A DNA stretch of 64,000 nt from the NCBI GenBank assembly GCA_016617785.1, contig JADILM010000001.1:2480001-2544000 (forward strand), read 5' to 3'. Under the pieces are notes generated by a model. It had not been told where the DNA came from, searched no databases, and saw only the letters and a program-made list of their open reading frames with translations. Position 1 is the first letter of the stretch, and each line of letters opens with the position of its first letter. Source of the stretch: Sporobolomyces roseus. Lineage: Eukaryota > Basidiomycota > Microbotryomycetes > Sporidiobolales > Sporidiobolaceae. The position numbers and the translations under genes are program-made. This document shows, one piece after another, positions 34,134 through 46,305 of this stretch.

Positions 34134-37100
34134 ATGCATGATGAGCAGACCAGTCCGAGAACACGGTGAGCTTATCCCTATTCTCGCTCAGCTACAGGTT
34201 AGCTGACTGTCCCATAATCCGTACAGACCAAGTTTACATCCTCGAGTCACGCCTACTTCCTCAGACAGCCGCTCTTCCCTCACTCCCTCAGAAGCCTCCT
34301 CATCCGTAGCAGATCTCAACTCTCAGCACAAGAAAGAAGATCATCCTTCCAACGCTTTTACTTCGTTTTTCGGGAAGATCGGAAGAGGAGTGAAAGCTGC
34401 TGCCGCTGCCGGGAGTGAACCGACTCACCATCCTCCTCGTTCCGCCTCTTCCCCTCATCGAGATCCAAAGTCAAGATCGAACATGGTCGGAGCGTCGAGT
34501 AGAGGAGCCGGAGTGAAACCGAAACGGAGTGTTACAGCTGGAGAATTGCCATTGTCGAAGGAAGCCCAGTCAAACAAACGGGATACAGCAGTTTCTGCTG
34601 CGATGGGTGGATACAACGCTGCCGCGTTCCCTCTGGCCGGACCGAGTCGAGGAGGGTTTATCGTTCAGACCCACGCCAAAACTTCAGCAACTGTAGCGAC
34701 GACGAAAGGGGATGCCATTTCGACTTCGGAGCTCTCTCATGTGAGCACGACTAACTCTGCTCCTGGAGGATCTCAAGACGTTCGATCAGTATCGATGCCC
34801 CCTCCTTCACTCGGCGAACGACGGTTCTCAGTCGAAGTCCTCCCTCCCTCTTCTCAGATCGAGCTCTCCCCGGAAGATGTCGGCCTACCACCTTCCGTCA
34901 TCCTAGCCCGACTTGCCGACCTTGCAGCGACAAATCCGAAACCTTCGTCCTACCTTCCCCTTCTTCAAAGTCTCGCACAAGCAGTCACTCTCTATCCCTT
35001 CCCACCTCCCGCTCTCGCAGCCTCGAATCTCTCCGAAGCTCTTTCCCAACACCCTATGCAAATCGCGTCTGGTGCGAATGCCTCTGGATCGTCCCTTCCT
35101 CCTCCTTCTCCCGCTCAAATTTACGTTTCTCAAGCTCATCGACTTTCGACTTCTTCACCCCCCGCAATTCAAGCAGCAATGCTCGAGCTGATGGTCGCTT
35201 GTATCAACGCTTCTCTGGAATCGACTGGAGGAATGAAGGAGTTGGATAAAGCAGTGTTTTGGGAAGAAGCGAGGCGATGGTCGGAAGAAGCGAGAATCGA
35301 GGTCGACGACGGGTCCGGGGGAAAGAGGAGGGTGCTGTCTCATCTCGACCGAGAAGCGCTTGTCAAGGTCCTCACTGCCCTCACTCGCGGAGGAAGGGAT
35401 CTTTCAGACGTTCCAGGACTCGTCGCTCTCCTCTGCACTTTCGTTACCGATGCACTTCCTTTCCCTCGTCCTCCCTCTCCACTCTTCGACCCAAAAGTCA
35501 CGACTCCCTTCACACGTCGAGTGCCTCATGTACCCTCTCCTCACGCATCATCACTCTCCCTCATCACCGCTCTCCACAAATTCTCTGCACCTCACATCTA
35601 CACTGCATCGACTCTACTCGCCCTCCGTGCAGCTCTTGAAGTCGCCAAGCTACAAGAAGAGCAAGATATTGGTGGTCCAGATGGTGTCCTCGCTTTCATC
35701 ACCGCCGTGGTTCGATTCGGGGAAGTCACTGGAGGAAAGGCAGCGAGAAGGAGGGCTTTGTTTAAGGATCGACCGGATATCGATCAGAACGACGCTGAAG
35801 CTGGTCTCGATGCGAACGAAGGAGACGAGATATTGAGAGAAGTCGTATCGGTTGTCGCTCGGTTGATTGGATGTGAAGGGTTGGTTTCGGTGGTCGAAAT
35901 CAGGGAAGGACAGACTTTCGCTCAAGCTTCGACGAATCCCGCTTGCCTCAAAACATCGATACTCCCTCCCCTCGCTCTCGACCTCATGCGGGACTTGATT
36001 CGATCTCCTGCAAATCAAGCTACGAAATCCCTACGACGAACACTCATCGCTCCTCCCCTCACCACACCTCGCCCTGCCTGCCCAATTCTCCTCCTAGTCG
36101 GTTCCCTTCGAAGTCTCCGTAAAGCCATGGTCGAAAACACAGCAGAAGTCGAAGCAGCTCAACAACACGGTCAAGAATCAGGAATGTCGGGAAGCGGAGA
36201 ATCGAGATGGCCAAGTTTACTCAGTCTCGGTTTACCCTTTTTGTGGAACGGCATCAAACGAGTGATGCTATGGGAGAGCGGGAGAGTGAATGCGGAAGTT
36301 ATGAGATTGGTTGAGGAAAGGTTGGAAGCTTCTGAACGGTTAGGAGAGAAGCTGCAAGAGGTGGTGACGAGAAGTGGTGGAAACGGCAGCGTAGAGCACA
36401 CAAGGACAGGACACGAAGGAGGAGGAGGTGGAGGAGTTACTTACGAAGAATGGTCGATGGCGATTGAAGTTCTTGATCGGGCAAAAGCCCATATACGAGC
36501 TTGGGAACAGGCGAAGTTGAGGCAGTGGCTCTTGGCAGACGAAGGTGAGCACTCTCTCCACCCATCTCTAGCCGATGACTCACACTTCTCTCTCGACAGC
36601 TCCAGACGGTCTCGGAGGAAGTGCGGAAGAAGCGAATGCTAGCTCACGAGCGGCTGAACCTGGTAAGCTCATTGTACCTTCTCCCTCCATCTCGAAGCTG
36701 CTGACATAGCTCTCCGTATCGCCCACAGAGTCGGACGAGGAGGAGCCGGAAGAAGAAGAGCCAGGTCAATTCACCCGTCGACCCGACGTCCTTACCGCCT
36801 TCTCCTCTCTTCTTCGAAAGGTCATTCGAGCTTGGCAATCTCCAGGATTCACCGGTTCCAGCGAAGCAGTCTTCACTCTCCTCGTCTCTCTCTCTCCTCA
36901 CCTTTCCGACAGCTACGCTCGCATTGTGCTCGATCAAAGTGAATCCGCTTGTCTCCTCTATCCTTCACATCCCGAATGGCTCGAACGAACGCAAGAAGTC
37001 ATCAGAGCTTTCTACGTACTCCCGTCTCGTGGAGGAGGAGGCAGAGCTTTCCGTCAAGGCGTTTCTGCCTCGACTCGTCGACGAACCCTGCAGGTCGTCA

Positions 37101-40100
37101 CCTCACTTCATTCTCATCTTCGGCCTCTCCCTACCCAGAGCAAGATCCTCGTCGATACAGTCATCATGCCTTTACTCGAAACAAGCCTAGAATCGGAGAC
37201 GGATGCAGAAGTCGCTGGAGTAATGGTCAGAATGGTGACGGAACTTGGAAGAGATGCGTTGGCGGAGGAATTGGAGAGTGAAGATGGTCCACTCGGTATC
37301 TTCGATCGATTACGATTGCATCTTCTCAAGATGGCGAAGCAATCAACGAGGACTTTCGATCGAGGAACTCCTTCACAACCCAACACGCCCTTGATCAAAC
37401 GGACCACTGGATTCTCGCCGATCTCTCGTTACGGAGGTTCAGTCACGAACTCACCAACAGCTCGTAGAGGTTTCCAATCGATTCCTACTCCAACTCAAGC
37501 TACTTCGGAACCTACCGACGTCTCGTCAGTCGCCGTCGCTGGTCTAATTTCGATCTTCCACCTTTGCCTCGAGGCATCGAATCTCGCCGCCTCGAACAAA
37601 GCTACGGTTATCTTCCGAGATCTCCTTCAACTCCTCTCTCCCGCCTCGTCGAGTCAATCCCCTGCCTCTACCGATCAACCTCTCGTTTCCCTTCGAACTC
37701 GCCTCCTTATCTTGCAATGGCTCGTTCGTCTTCGCGCCGACGCCTCTCACCACATCCAATGGATCCCCGAAGTCGACGTCAACGGTCCTGCTCGAACGAT
37801 TGGTCGCACAGCTGTCTCGGCAGAGATGAATGGAACTGGAACGGAGGAGGCTCGAGGATCCGAAGATGGACACGGCGAAGCGAGAGGGAGAGCGAGTCGT
37901 CAAGCTCAAAGCGCGACAGAACGATCAAGAAGTGCCAGTCGTCTTCGCACAGCGACGAAGGAGGAACGCAGCCCAAGTCGAAACGGCTCGATTCGTCGAC
38001 CTTCTGCAGCTCCCGTCTCGAAAGCTCCAATGCTTTGGTCACTCCCCGAATCGCTTCCCTTCGACCTCGGCACAGCTCTAGCGGCTTCCGGAGCACACGG
38101 ACTGGCTTCTTTCGATCACAATCGAATGCGAAACTGGACGGAGGAGGAGGATCCGGGAACAGGCGCGATGAAATTGGTTATGACGGACGACGGAACTCAT
38201 TCTGCCGATTGGATCGTCGTCTTACCTGTATCCGAATACCTTCACACCCTCCTCTACATCCTTCAGCACGACCAAGAATGGGAACTCGTCTCTTACATCC
38301 TCTGTCACCTTCCCGAACAACTCAGCAACAAACACTTCGCCTGTGGTCCTCGCTGCGCTCAACAGATCCACGTTCTTCGCAAGTTCCTGTGCGACTCCCT
38401 TCGAGCTGGAGATCGTGGTGATCGCGTCTTTCCTCGAACCCTTCCCGTCGGAATCAAACGAGCAGAAATTCACGCTCTCGCTTTCCACTGTCTTACCGCA
38501 CTCATCGCCTACCGCTCCCTCTTCACGAAGCAACATCAGGACGAGATCGTCGACACGTTCATGTACGGTTTAGGAAACCCTCGCGATACCGCCAAACCAT
38601 GCATTCACGCCCTCGCCATGGCCGTTTTCGAACTCCGTCCCTCGATGACCAAACATCTCGCAGAGACTGTTCGTCACTTACAGAAGATCATCTCATCCGC
38701 AACACTCGGTGTTCACATCCTCGAATTCATCGCCGGTGTCGGTCAACTCCCTGCCCTCTACGCCAACTTCACCGATGTAGACTTCCAAACGGTGTTCGGG
38801 ATCGCCCTCAAATACATTCAAGCCCACAACGAACGACTCGCAGACGATCCTACAAGCGAAACGAACGAGGACGGTATCGACTACGCCTTCTCTCAATACG
38901 TACTCTTACTCGCTTACTACAATATCGCTATTTGGTATCTCGCACTTCGACTCTCCGAACGACCCAAATTCATCCCCTTCCTTACTCGACGACTCATTCA
39001 AGCGAACGAAGGCCATACTGAAGTCGACGAAGCGACCGAAGTCATGTTCGACATGCTTGCTCGTTACGCCTACTCGAATGCCGATCCTCGACCTCGAGCC
39101 ACCTCCTTCGACAAACTCGTCAGTGGTCCAGCTTCCGCGATTCCTCCGAAAACCTGGATCGTCGGTCACTCTACGATCACTATTCGCAAGCTCAACTCAC
39201 CGGCGTGGGTTGAGGTCACGATCCGAAGGGCTTCGGGAGTTGTCAAAATGATGTGGGAGATGCAAAACATCAGCATGACAGGTTCAGCTCCCGAGAACGA
39301 CCTCGTTCGTCTACACCTTCGACACCGCGAAACAGCGGGGCTCATGGATCACACTCCTTCGATGATCAGTTCTGCACTCGCCGACTCCGCCGTTCCTCGC
39401 AATCCTCTTCCTCTCGCTCGACTCACTCGCTCTTCATCCTTCTCCGGTCACTCGAACACTCATCCCTCGAACGATGCCATCCTCGACAACACTGTCGTTC
39501 GAGTTCTCAACTCTCTCGCTCGCGACATCTCCCAATTGACTCTCGAATCTGGAGTTCTCACGGTCGATCCCAGCTTCTTCCCTCTTCAACTCTCTTCCTT
39601 CCCCGAAATGGACTCTACCGATCGACCTCTCCTCGTCCCGAATGATCCCGCCTCTCAACGAGGAGTTTCTGCACTCGACCGAATTCCGATTGTCGATTTC
39701 CACAAGGTCGGAGTACTCTACGCTGGAGCGGGTCAAACGAGCGAGAACGCTATCCTCGCGAATACTCATGGTTCGAAAGCCTATGTCGAATTCATCTCTG
39801 GATTGGGTAAACTCGTCAGGTTGAAAGGAAGTCGGGATTCAGAGATCTATGCGGGAGGACTCGATCAGGAGAACGATATCGACGGCAAGTGGACGTATGT
39901 GTGGGACGACGATATCTCTCAAATCGTTTTCCACATCGCAACTCTCATGCCGACCTCACTCGAGACGGATCCTCTCTGCACGATGAAGAAGCGACACATC
40001 GGGAACGATTTCATCAAAGTCATCTGGAACGACTCAGGAGGAGAATTCGCTTTCGACACCTTACCTGGCGATTTCAACTTTGTCAACATCGTCATTCAAC

Positions 40101-40507
40101 CTCACACTCCTGCTGGTAACCCTTGGGTCGGACCGGGAATGACGAACAACGCCGAATTCTTCAAGGTTTCGATGCAATGTCGACCTGGAATGCCCGAAGT
40201 CGGACCTCTCGGAAGTTTCAAGATGGTGACTGGATCCTCCCTCCCCTCTGTCGTCCGTCAACTCGCACTCCACTCGAACATCTTCGCTCAAATCTTCCTC
40301 GCATCTGTTGGTTTCGAAGCGAGACAAGGAACGAACCAAAAGATCGAGTACTCTTCGAATTGGAGAAAGAGATTGCAACAGATCAAGATGCTCAAGAAGA
40401 GGATCATCGATCAAGCTGGGGCAAAGGAGGGAGCTGAGAAGGATCAGGAGCAGAGACTCGACCTCGATCAAGCAGAGGCTTCGAGATTATTCACTTCATG
40501 GCTATGA
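34134..40507 (+). CDS. TSC2: Tuberin (TSC2) RapGAP-domain protein
   Basis: 2063 aa. Exons: 34134-34165, 34227-36544, 36600-36662, 36729-40507. The C-terminal Rap/Ran-GAP domain is unmistakable: IPIVDFHKVGVLYAGAGQT, then KKRHIGNDFIKVIWNDSG with the Asn-thumb region, FNFVNIVI, and SVVRQLALHSNIFAQIF. It is followed by the tuberin-type tail SNWRKRLQQIKMLKKRI. Upstream are HEAT-like helices of the tuberin region and a Ser/Arg-rich linker (about residues 1030-1100). TSC2 is the GAP for Rheb and, with TSC1, restrains TORC1 when nutrients are low. It is absent from S. cerevisiae but present in fission yeast and many basidiomycetes. It is longer than human TSC2 (1807 aa) because of a roughly 200-residue low-complexity N-terminus. 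ATG 34134 is the first Met in the open frame; upstream exons remain possible. Confidence 0.92.
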
Positions 40508-41028
40508 TGATTCTCCGTAAGTACCAATTCCGCTTGTGAATCTTTTGCGAGCATTGGCTGAACATCTTCGCTTGCTTGTAGATCTCTCCTGTTCTCCTAT
40601 CGGAATCTACGCAATTCGAGCAACCCAAGCAAATCATTCGCAATCACCAAAATTCAAGTAGTTTGTCGGTTTCTTCTGTACTTCTTTACCGATTCCCCCC
40701 TTGTCGTATATTGTTCTCCTCCTTACTCTATCACCCCAATCATCCGTGCCCCGCTCTCAAACTCTTTGTACGAAAACTGCACGATAGCCTTATCAAAGTC
40801 TCGAATTCTAGTCAACGGATTCACGCACTATCTCCCTGACTCGAGCTCTTCACGCGCGCGAGACAAACATTGAGAGGAAATGAACGAGATGCCAAGCTGA
40901 TTTGCATGAACGAAGGGTACATTTGTTTTGCGAGGAGAAAAAGATGCGAGACCGAGTTTTACAAGACTGTCATGACTTTGCGACTAAGATTTGCTGTGTT
41001 AAGGGAGGCATGCTGTGAGAATAGTGAT
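40508..41028. other. Convergent intergenic region
   Basis: About 520 bp between TSC2 and the minus-strand gene ending at 41029. The AT-richer parts are presumably 3' UTRs. An intron-like GTAAGT...TTGTAG lies just after the TSC2 stop (about 40518-40581) and may be a 3' UTR intron. Confidence 0.4.
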
Positions 41029-42493
41029 TCAACGATTCTTTGAACGAGGGTTGACGTTGACCATCCTCATTCCTGTATCCTATGTTTCCCCCAAATCCGA
41101 TCAGTTCCAGGCTCTTCTCACAGACTGAAAGGAGCGATAAAACGTACAGAGGGTACATCACCGAATCTAGGGTTACCATTCATTCCCTCGATCCTACCGT
41201 GCTTCGCGGCTGAACGACCTGAACCTTGAGAAGAAGCCAAAGCATCTGCCAACGCAGCGTGATGCTGGATTTGTTCCTGATCGACGTCGAAGCACGTCAA
41301 TCTGATGTGCTCAAAGTGAGAATGGGAGGAGAGCAGGCTCACCTTGAGGATTTTCAACCTTTCTCTGTATTCATCAGCTCGTTTGTCCAACAAACTAACG
41401 CTCTCCAAAGCTTTCATCAATTCCCTATCTTCCCAACTCTTGACTCCCAATCCACTACCACTGCCTCCGTTATTATTCGCAGCGTTCGCAGCCGCGACGA
41501 CTTCATTCGCTTGTCTCTGAAGTTGTTGGTGTTGGAACTCGAGATCTAATTGATAAGATTCGTGATCGTACTCGTTTCCTCCTCCTTCGTAACCTTCGAT
41601 TTGAGGATGATCCTCACCGCAATCTTGACAGGGTCCAGCAGCATTCGAATTCGTCTCATGACCATGAGCATGACTTTCTTGCGATGACCTGTATTTCGCC
41701 GCTTTCTTTCCATTCTTTTTTGCCGATCCACCTCCCCCGCTCATTCCCTTAGCGGACCCGTTCTGCAATTGTTTCTGTTGAGATTGACCCGATTTCTGCC
41801 TGACTGCCATTTCACTCCTCAAACTCCTTTGCAAGTTCCTCGCTTCGTTCGCTTCGAGGCTCAACCTCGCAACACAGTGTTCAAGTTCCGAGATTGCGCT
41901 CATCAAACTCGGAAGGGATGCGGGACCGGTAGATGAATCGAGGTCGAGTGGGAGAGACAAGTCGAGGGAGAATTGACCGGCACTGTCGGGGTCGGAGAGG
42001 GAACCGGTCGAAGTGAAAGTGAAGGAAGAGGAAGGGAATGAAGAGAGGGATTGGGAAAGTTGAGCGACGGCGTTGTGAGAGGATAAATCATCGAGTTGAG
42101 ATGAGGCAGGAGGAGGAGGAGGAGGAGGAGGGGGAAGTGAAGAACGAGGAGGGGGAGCAGTGATTTGCGATTGAGCTGCTGCAGTCATACTGTCTGTTAG
42201 AGTAGATCTCTCGAAAAGTAGACCAAGTAGAGCTTACGGTGAGGGATGTTTAGATCTTTCCAATCAACTGGTTGCAATCCTTCTTTCCTCCTCGCCCTCT
42301 CGTAATCTCCCAACACGGTGAGGGATTGGCACAATAGCCTGTACTGTTCTACTAGTGCCCAATCTTGTTGTGTTCTAGGTTGAGGTTGACTGGTCACTCC
42401 AGGAGGAAGTGGAAGAGAGTATAAAAATGCGATACTCTCAGGTAGAGGGACGAAGGGTGATGTGGATGCTGGAGCAGGATCGGGGTTCGCCAT
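41029..42493 (-). CDS. Uncharacterised proline-rich and coiled-coil protein, 428 aa
   Basis: Exons: 42493-42238, 42193-41343, 41276-41148, 41079-41029. The N-terminus reads DWALVEQYRLLCQSLTVLGDYERA, followed by a run of nine prolines after SSL. A helical stretch (ISELEHCVARLSLEANEARNLQ) and a His/Cys segment (SHAHGHE...CQDCGEDH) come next. A second helix-rich segment (ELMKALESVSLLDKRADEYRERL) is followed by a short basic end (RMVNVNPRSKNR). I do not recognise the family. The first intron is only 44 nt. The start codon is 172 bp from the divergent PGK start, so the two may share a promoter. Confidence 0.65.
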
Positions 42494-42665
42494 TCGACGA
42501 TTTCGTAGGGGGGGGAAATGAGTAAGTTGCAAGCCGAAAAGAGCGAGAAAAAGTCGATTCGAAAGCAATTCAAATTAGAGCTAATGTATTGTTCAATTGT
42601 TGAGCGGGAGATTTCGCTTCAGTCAGTCAACTTTCGCTCTCCTTCCTCCAACTCTATCTCCAAAA

Positions 42666-44514
42666 ATGTCTCTTTCATCTAAACTCTCCATCCGCGATGT
42701 CGAACTCAAGGGCAAGAAGGTCGTCATGCGGTTAGTTCCCTCTCCCTTTCTCTCTTATCCCTCGACCCGTGAATCTAATCTCGCTCATCTCAACAGTGTC
42801 GACTTCAACGTTCCTTTCGACGGTGAGGGTAACATCACCAACAACCAGGTCAGTCGTCTCAACTTCACTCGAGGAGTCAGAAGCGAGTTGGGACAAATCT
42901 TAGATGATCGATGGATTACATTGAACTCGCTCAATCCTCTTCAGAGGCGCTCGCTATCCGCGAGAGAGGCGGAATGGTAGCTATAGAACGATAAGGAGCT
43001 CGTCTTTTGCGGAGAAGGGATTCAATAGCAGCTTGGAAGATCGTCGAAGCCCCACCGAGACTGACCCTTCTCTCTCCCTCCGGCCTACAGCGTATCACCG
43101 CTGCCCTTCCTACCATCAAGCACGCCTTAGATGCCGGATGCTACTCTCTCGTCCTCATGTCCCACCTCGGTCGACCCAACGGTCAAAAAGTCGAGAAATA
43201 CTCTCTCAAGCCCGTCGCTAAGGAACTCGAACGCCTCCTCCCCGGCAAGAACATCACTTTCTTGTCAGACTGTGTCGGCCCCGAAGTCGAGAAGGCCGTC
43301 GCCGATGCTCAAGAGGGTCAAATCTTCCTCCTCGAGAACCTCCGATTCCACATTGAGGAAGAGGGTTCCGCTAAGGACAAGGAAGGAAACAAGACCAAGG
43401 CCGACGCTGAAAAAGTCAAGGAGTTCAGAGCTTCATTGACTAAACTCGGAAACGTCTACGTCAACGACGCTTTCGGTACCGCTCACCGCGCTCACTCTTC
43501 CATGGTCGGAGTCGAACTCGAACAAAAAGCTGCCGGTCTCCTCATGACCAAGGAACTCGAATACTTTGCCAAGGTCCTCGAGAAGCCTGAACGACCTTTC
43601 CTCGCTATCCTTGGAGGTGCCAAAATCTCTGACAAGATTCAACTTATCGAGAACTTGCTCGACAAGGTGAGCTTCTATTCTCCTTGTTCTTTCACCGAGT
43701 GTGACTGACCACTCGCTTCTTGCAGGTCGACACCCTCATCGTCGGTGGAGGTATGGCTTTCACCTTCAAGAAGGTTCTCGATAAGATGGAAATCGGAGAT
43801 TCTCTCTTCGATCAAGCTGGTTCGGAGAAGGTTGAGGAACTCATGAAGAAGGCTGAAGCCAAGAATGTCAAGATGGTCTTCCCTGTCGATTTCGTCACTG
43901 CCGACAAGTTCTCAAAGGACGCAAAGGTAAACACACCCTCACTCTCCTCATTTCTTCCCTTTGATCCTGTTTCGCTCACACAGATTTGAGTTTAGGTTGG
44001 TGCCGCTACCGCTCAAGAGGGTATCCCCGCTGGATCAATGGGTCTCGATGCCGGACCTGAATCTCGCAAGATCTTCGCCGAAACCATCTCTCAAGCAAAG
44101 ACTATCCTTTGGAACGGACCCGCGGGAGTATTCGAGTTCGACAACTTTGCTGGTGGATCAAAGGCGGTTCTTGATGCTTGTGTCGAGGCTAAGAAGAGTG
44201 GAGCTACCGTCATCATCGGTGGAGGTAAAGCTTCATCACTTCTCTCGGTTATCGAAGCGAATGACTGACGTTTTCAATGTTCTCACTCAGGTGACACGGC
44301 TACCGTTTGCTCAAAGTACGATGCCGAGGACAAGCTTTCTCACGTTTCGACCGGTGGAGGAGCTTCGCTCGAACTTCTCGAGGGCAAGGTAAGCCTCTCT
44401 CTCTCGCTGGCTCCTTCCATCATTGTCGGATCCCCGCTTGTGCTATACTGATGTTTTCGCTCGTTACGGTAATAGGATCTTCCCGGTGTCAAGGCTCTTT
44501 CCGAGAAGAAGTAA
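42666..44514 (+). CDS. PGK1: Phosphoglycerate kinase
   Basis: 419 aa, the normal length. Exons: 42666-42730, 42797-42848, 43091-43666, 43726-43926, 43996-44224, 44291-44388, 44476-44514. It transfers phosphate from 1,3-bisphosphoglycerate to ADP in glycolysis (cytosol). Conserved blocks: [94 protein letters not shown], and [14 protein letters not shown]. All substrate- and nucleotide-binding motifs are intact. Intron 2 (42849-43090) is 242 nt, about four times the usual size here, and sits in the 5' part, where long introns of highly expressed fungal genes may aid expression (inference). Confidence 0.97.
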
Positions 44515-45718
44515 AAGGGTTCGTTTAGAGATATATAGGATATGTGATCGAAGGTGGTGCGGCGAAAGGAGTAGATCAGGATTCTCTCCCGAGTCGAGAT
44601 GAAGTGCAAAATCAAAAGACAGAATTCGTGCGTGACGATCTTTTCTCGCTCGAAGTCGTAGCGAGATGCGCTGGGCTACCACTGCTTGCGTCAGTCGTCG
44701 AAGGAGCTTGTCCTCGTCGTCGACGTCCGATGGTCCGCGGAGTATCGACAGGCGATTTGACGTGTGTCGCTCTGTCTTCGTTTTTCTCGTTTCATCCTTC
44801 CTGCATCGACGCTTCTTTCCTGGCCCACTCGAATTACAGCACTCTCGTACGTCCGCTCTCTTTACCTACCTTCTGCTTGTAAAAGTCTAAAGCTACGGCT
44901 GCTTACTCTATCTCCCTGGTTTCGGTAACAGACGATGGAAACCGTTGCTCGTTATAACGTTGTGGCACGCTTCGTTCGGTACTTCGGGATTATAGCTGGT
45001 GGAAGAGCTGCTATCACTTCTGTCGAGGCGCGGCATCCTAGTCGAGGTCCCCTTACGAACGGAGTTAAGAAAGTTTCCCTTTCGCCTCCTGCACGCTAAC
45101 CCCTGAGTCTGATTGGATTCAGGAGTCACGCTCAATCTTGCGGTTCACCTTCACCTTGAGTTGCATCACACTGGAGATTTCAAATTGAGTCACGCTCAGT
45201 TCCCAAACTCTTTCACCGTTGGACCGTCGGGTGAGGCTATTACCCTATCGAGACGAGATTGATGCAACTGACAGCGTACTATATCATATTCTGGACGACA
45301 GTCTTCGGCGGCGACCCCTACTTGAGCGAGATCTGGGAACAACCCGCTCTTCTTGTATTGTCAACCGATTCGAGCAGGACTAGCAACGTCGTTGATCCAC
45401 GTTCTTCTTCCCACGAGGTTCCTCGCTCAACGACAACTACTATGTTCATCTTGACCCTGCACGAGACTCGAAATCGGCGGTACCACCGAATTCAGATTCA
45501 TCTTCATTTCGCGGAAATCTCACTTCCCGAGCGTGGACGAGACGGATCGGTATGTCCATTCAGTATCGACAAACATCTTTCGATTTGAAACTTGAATCCC
45601 TGTGCCATACAGCTCACGCCTCGACCTGTATATGGCGTGTCCAGTAGTGTTTGTGCTTTTCTCTCTTTCGTCCAAGTCAACGACTGACATCGTCGGTTGC
45701 TTCTCTCCTTCTCTACAG
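44515..45718. other. Gene-poor region after PGK
   Basis: About 1.2 kb. The first part is the PGK 3' region. Between 45300 and 45549 one plus frame can be joined by plausible splices into the exon at 45719 (for example a segment ending KSHFPSVDETDR before GTATGT at 45550). Boundaries are too uncertain to give a full model. No repeat or RNA gene seen. Confidence 0.35.
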
Positions 45719-46046
45719 GACCCTATGGAGCTCGCTCTATCGCATCGTCAACGAGTCAACTATGCTCACTCTGACATGCCGGGAGTGTAGGTTCGGTCTG
45801 CAGCGAAACGAGAAAAGGAAAATGGTTCGTATCCAAATTTTGGAAGCTTGTAGTCCCCTTCATCGATGTGAAACGTATCTCGCAGAGAGCCTTGTCGATA
45901 AAGATCTCACTGAAGCATCAAGGAGGGAAAAGATGGTCATTCCGAAGAAGAGAGGACAATTGATCGGCGGCTATAGACTAGATCACTCGTCTCGAGGATC
46001 AGAACCTACTACAACAATGCGCGAACACGGGCTACTGAAGTTCTGA
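45719..46046 (+). CDS. Probable 3' exon of an uncharacterised gene
   Basis: An open exon preceded by a good acceptor (CTTCTCTACAG) and ending in TGA at 46044-46046. Its composition is protein-like: LWSSLYRIVNESTMLTLTCR, ECRFGLQRNEKRKMVRIQIL, SLVDKDLTEASRREKMVIPK. A likely upstream donor is GTATGT at 45550, in matching phase, which would give a 169-nt intron. No family recognised; a CREC pair is the only motif-like feature. The 5' end of the gene is not resolved. Confidence 0.4.
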
Positions 46047-46305
46047 TCCTATAGGTTTGGCTGCAGAAGGGACATAGGGAAGAAGAAGGGATACGCTACG
46101 AAAGGGGGATGAAACGCAGAAAATCAAGCAATGAGATCAGGAGTAGGCGGTCGGTAGGTGCGAGCTACTGCTTGATGGGAAGTGGCTGGAAAGGTAGGAA
46201 AGTGATCGTGCTCCTCGCGCTGCGTCTGGGGCTCTTGCGGAAGCTCTGGAGACTGCGCATTCGAAAAGGATTCAGCCGTCTTTCGAGAAGCGCAAAGCGA
46301 TGTAT

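Noticed and set aside
37564..38421. 285-codon open frame on + inside TSC2
   Set aside because: Overlaps the well-supported TSC2 exon in another frame; Arg/Ser-rich product typical of shadow frames in this codon usage.
44544..44882. 112-codon open frame after PGK
   Set aside because: Lies in the PGK 3' region; Cys/Arg/Ser-rich, no homologue recognised, overlaps other random frames.
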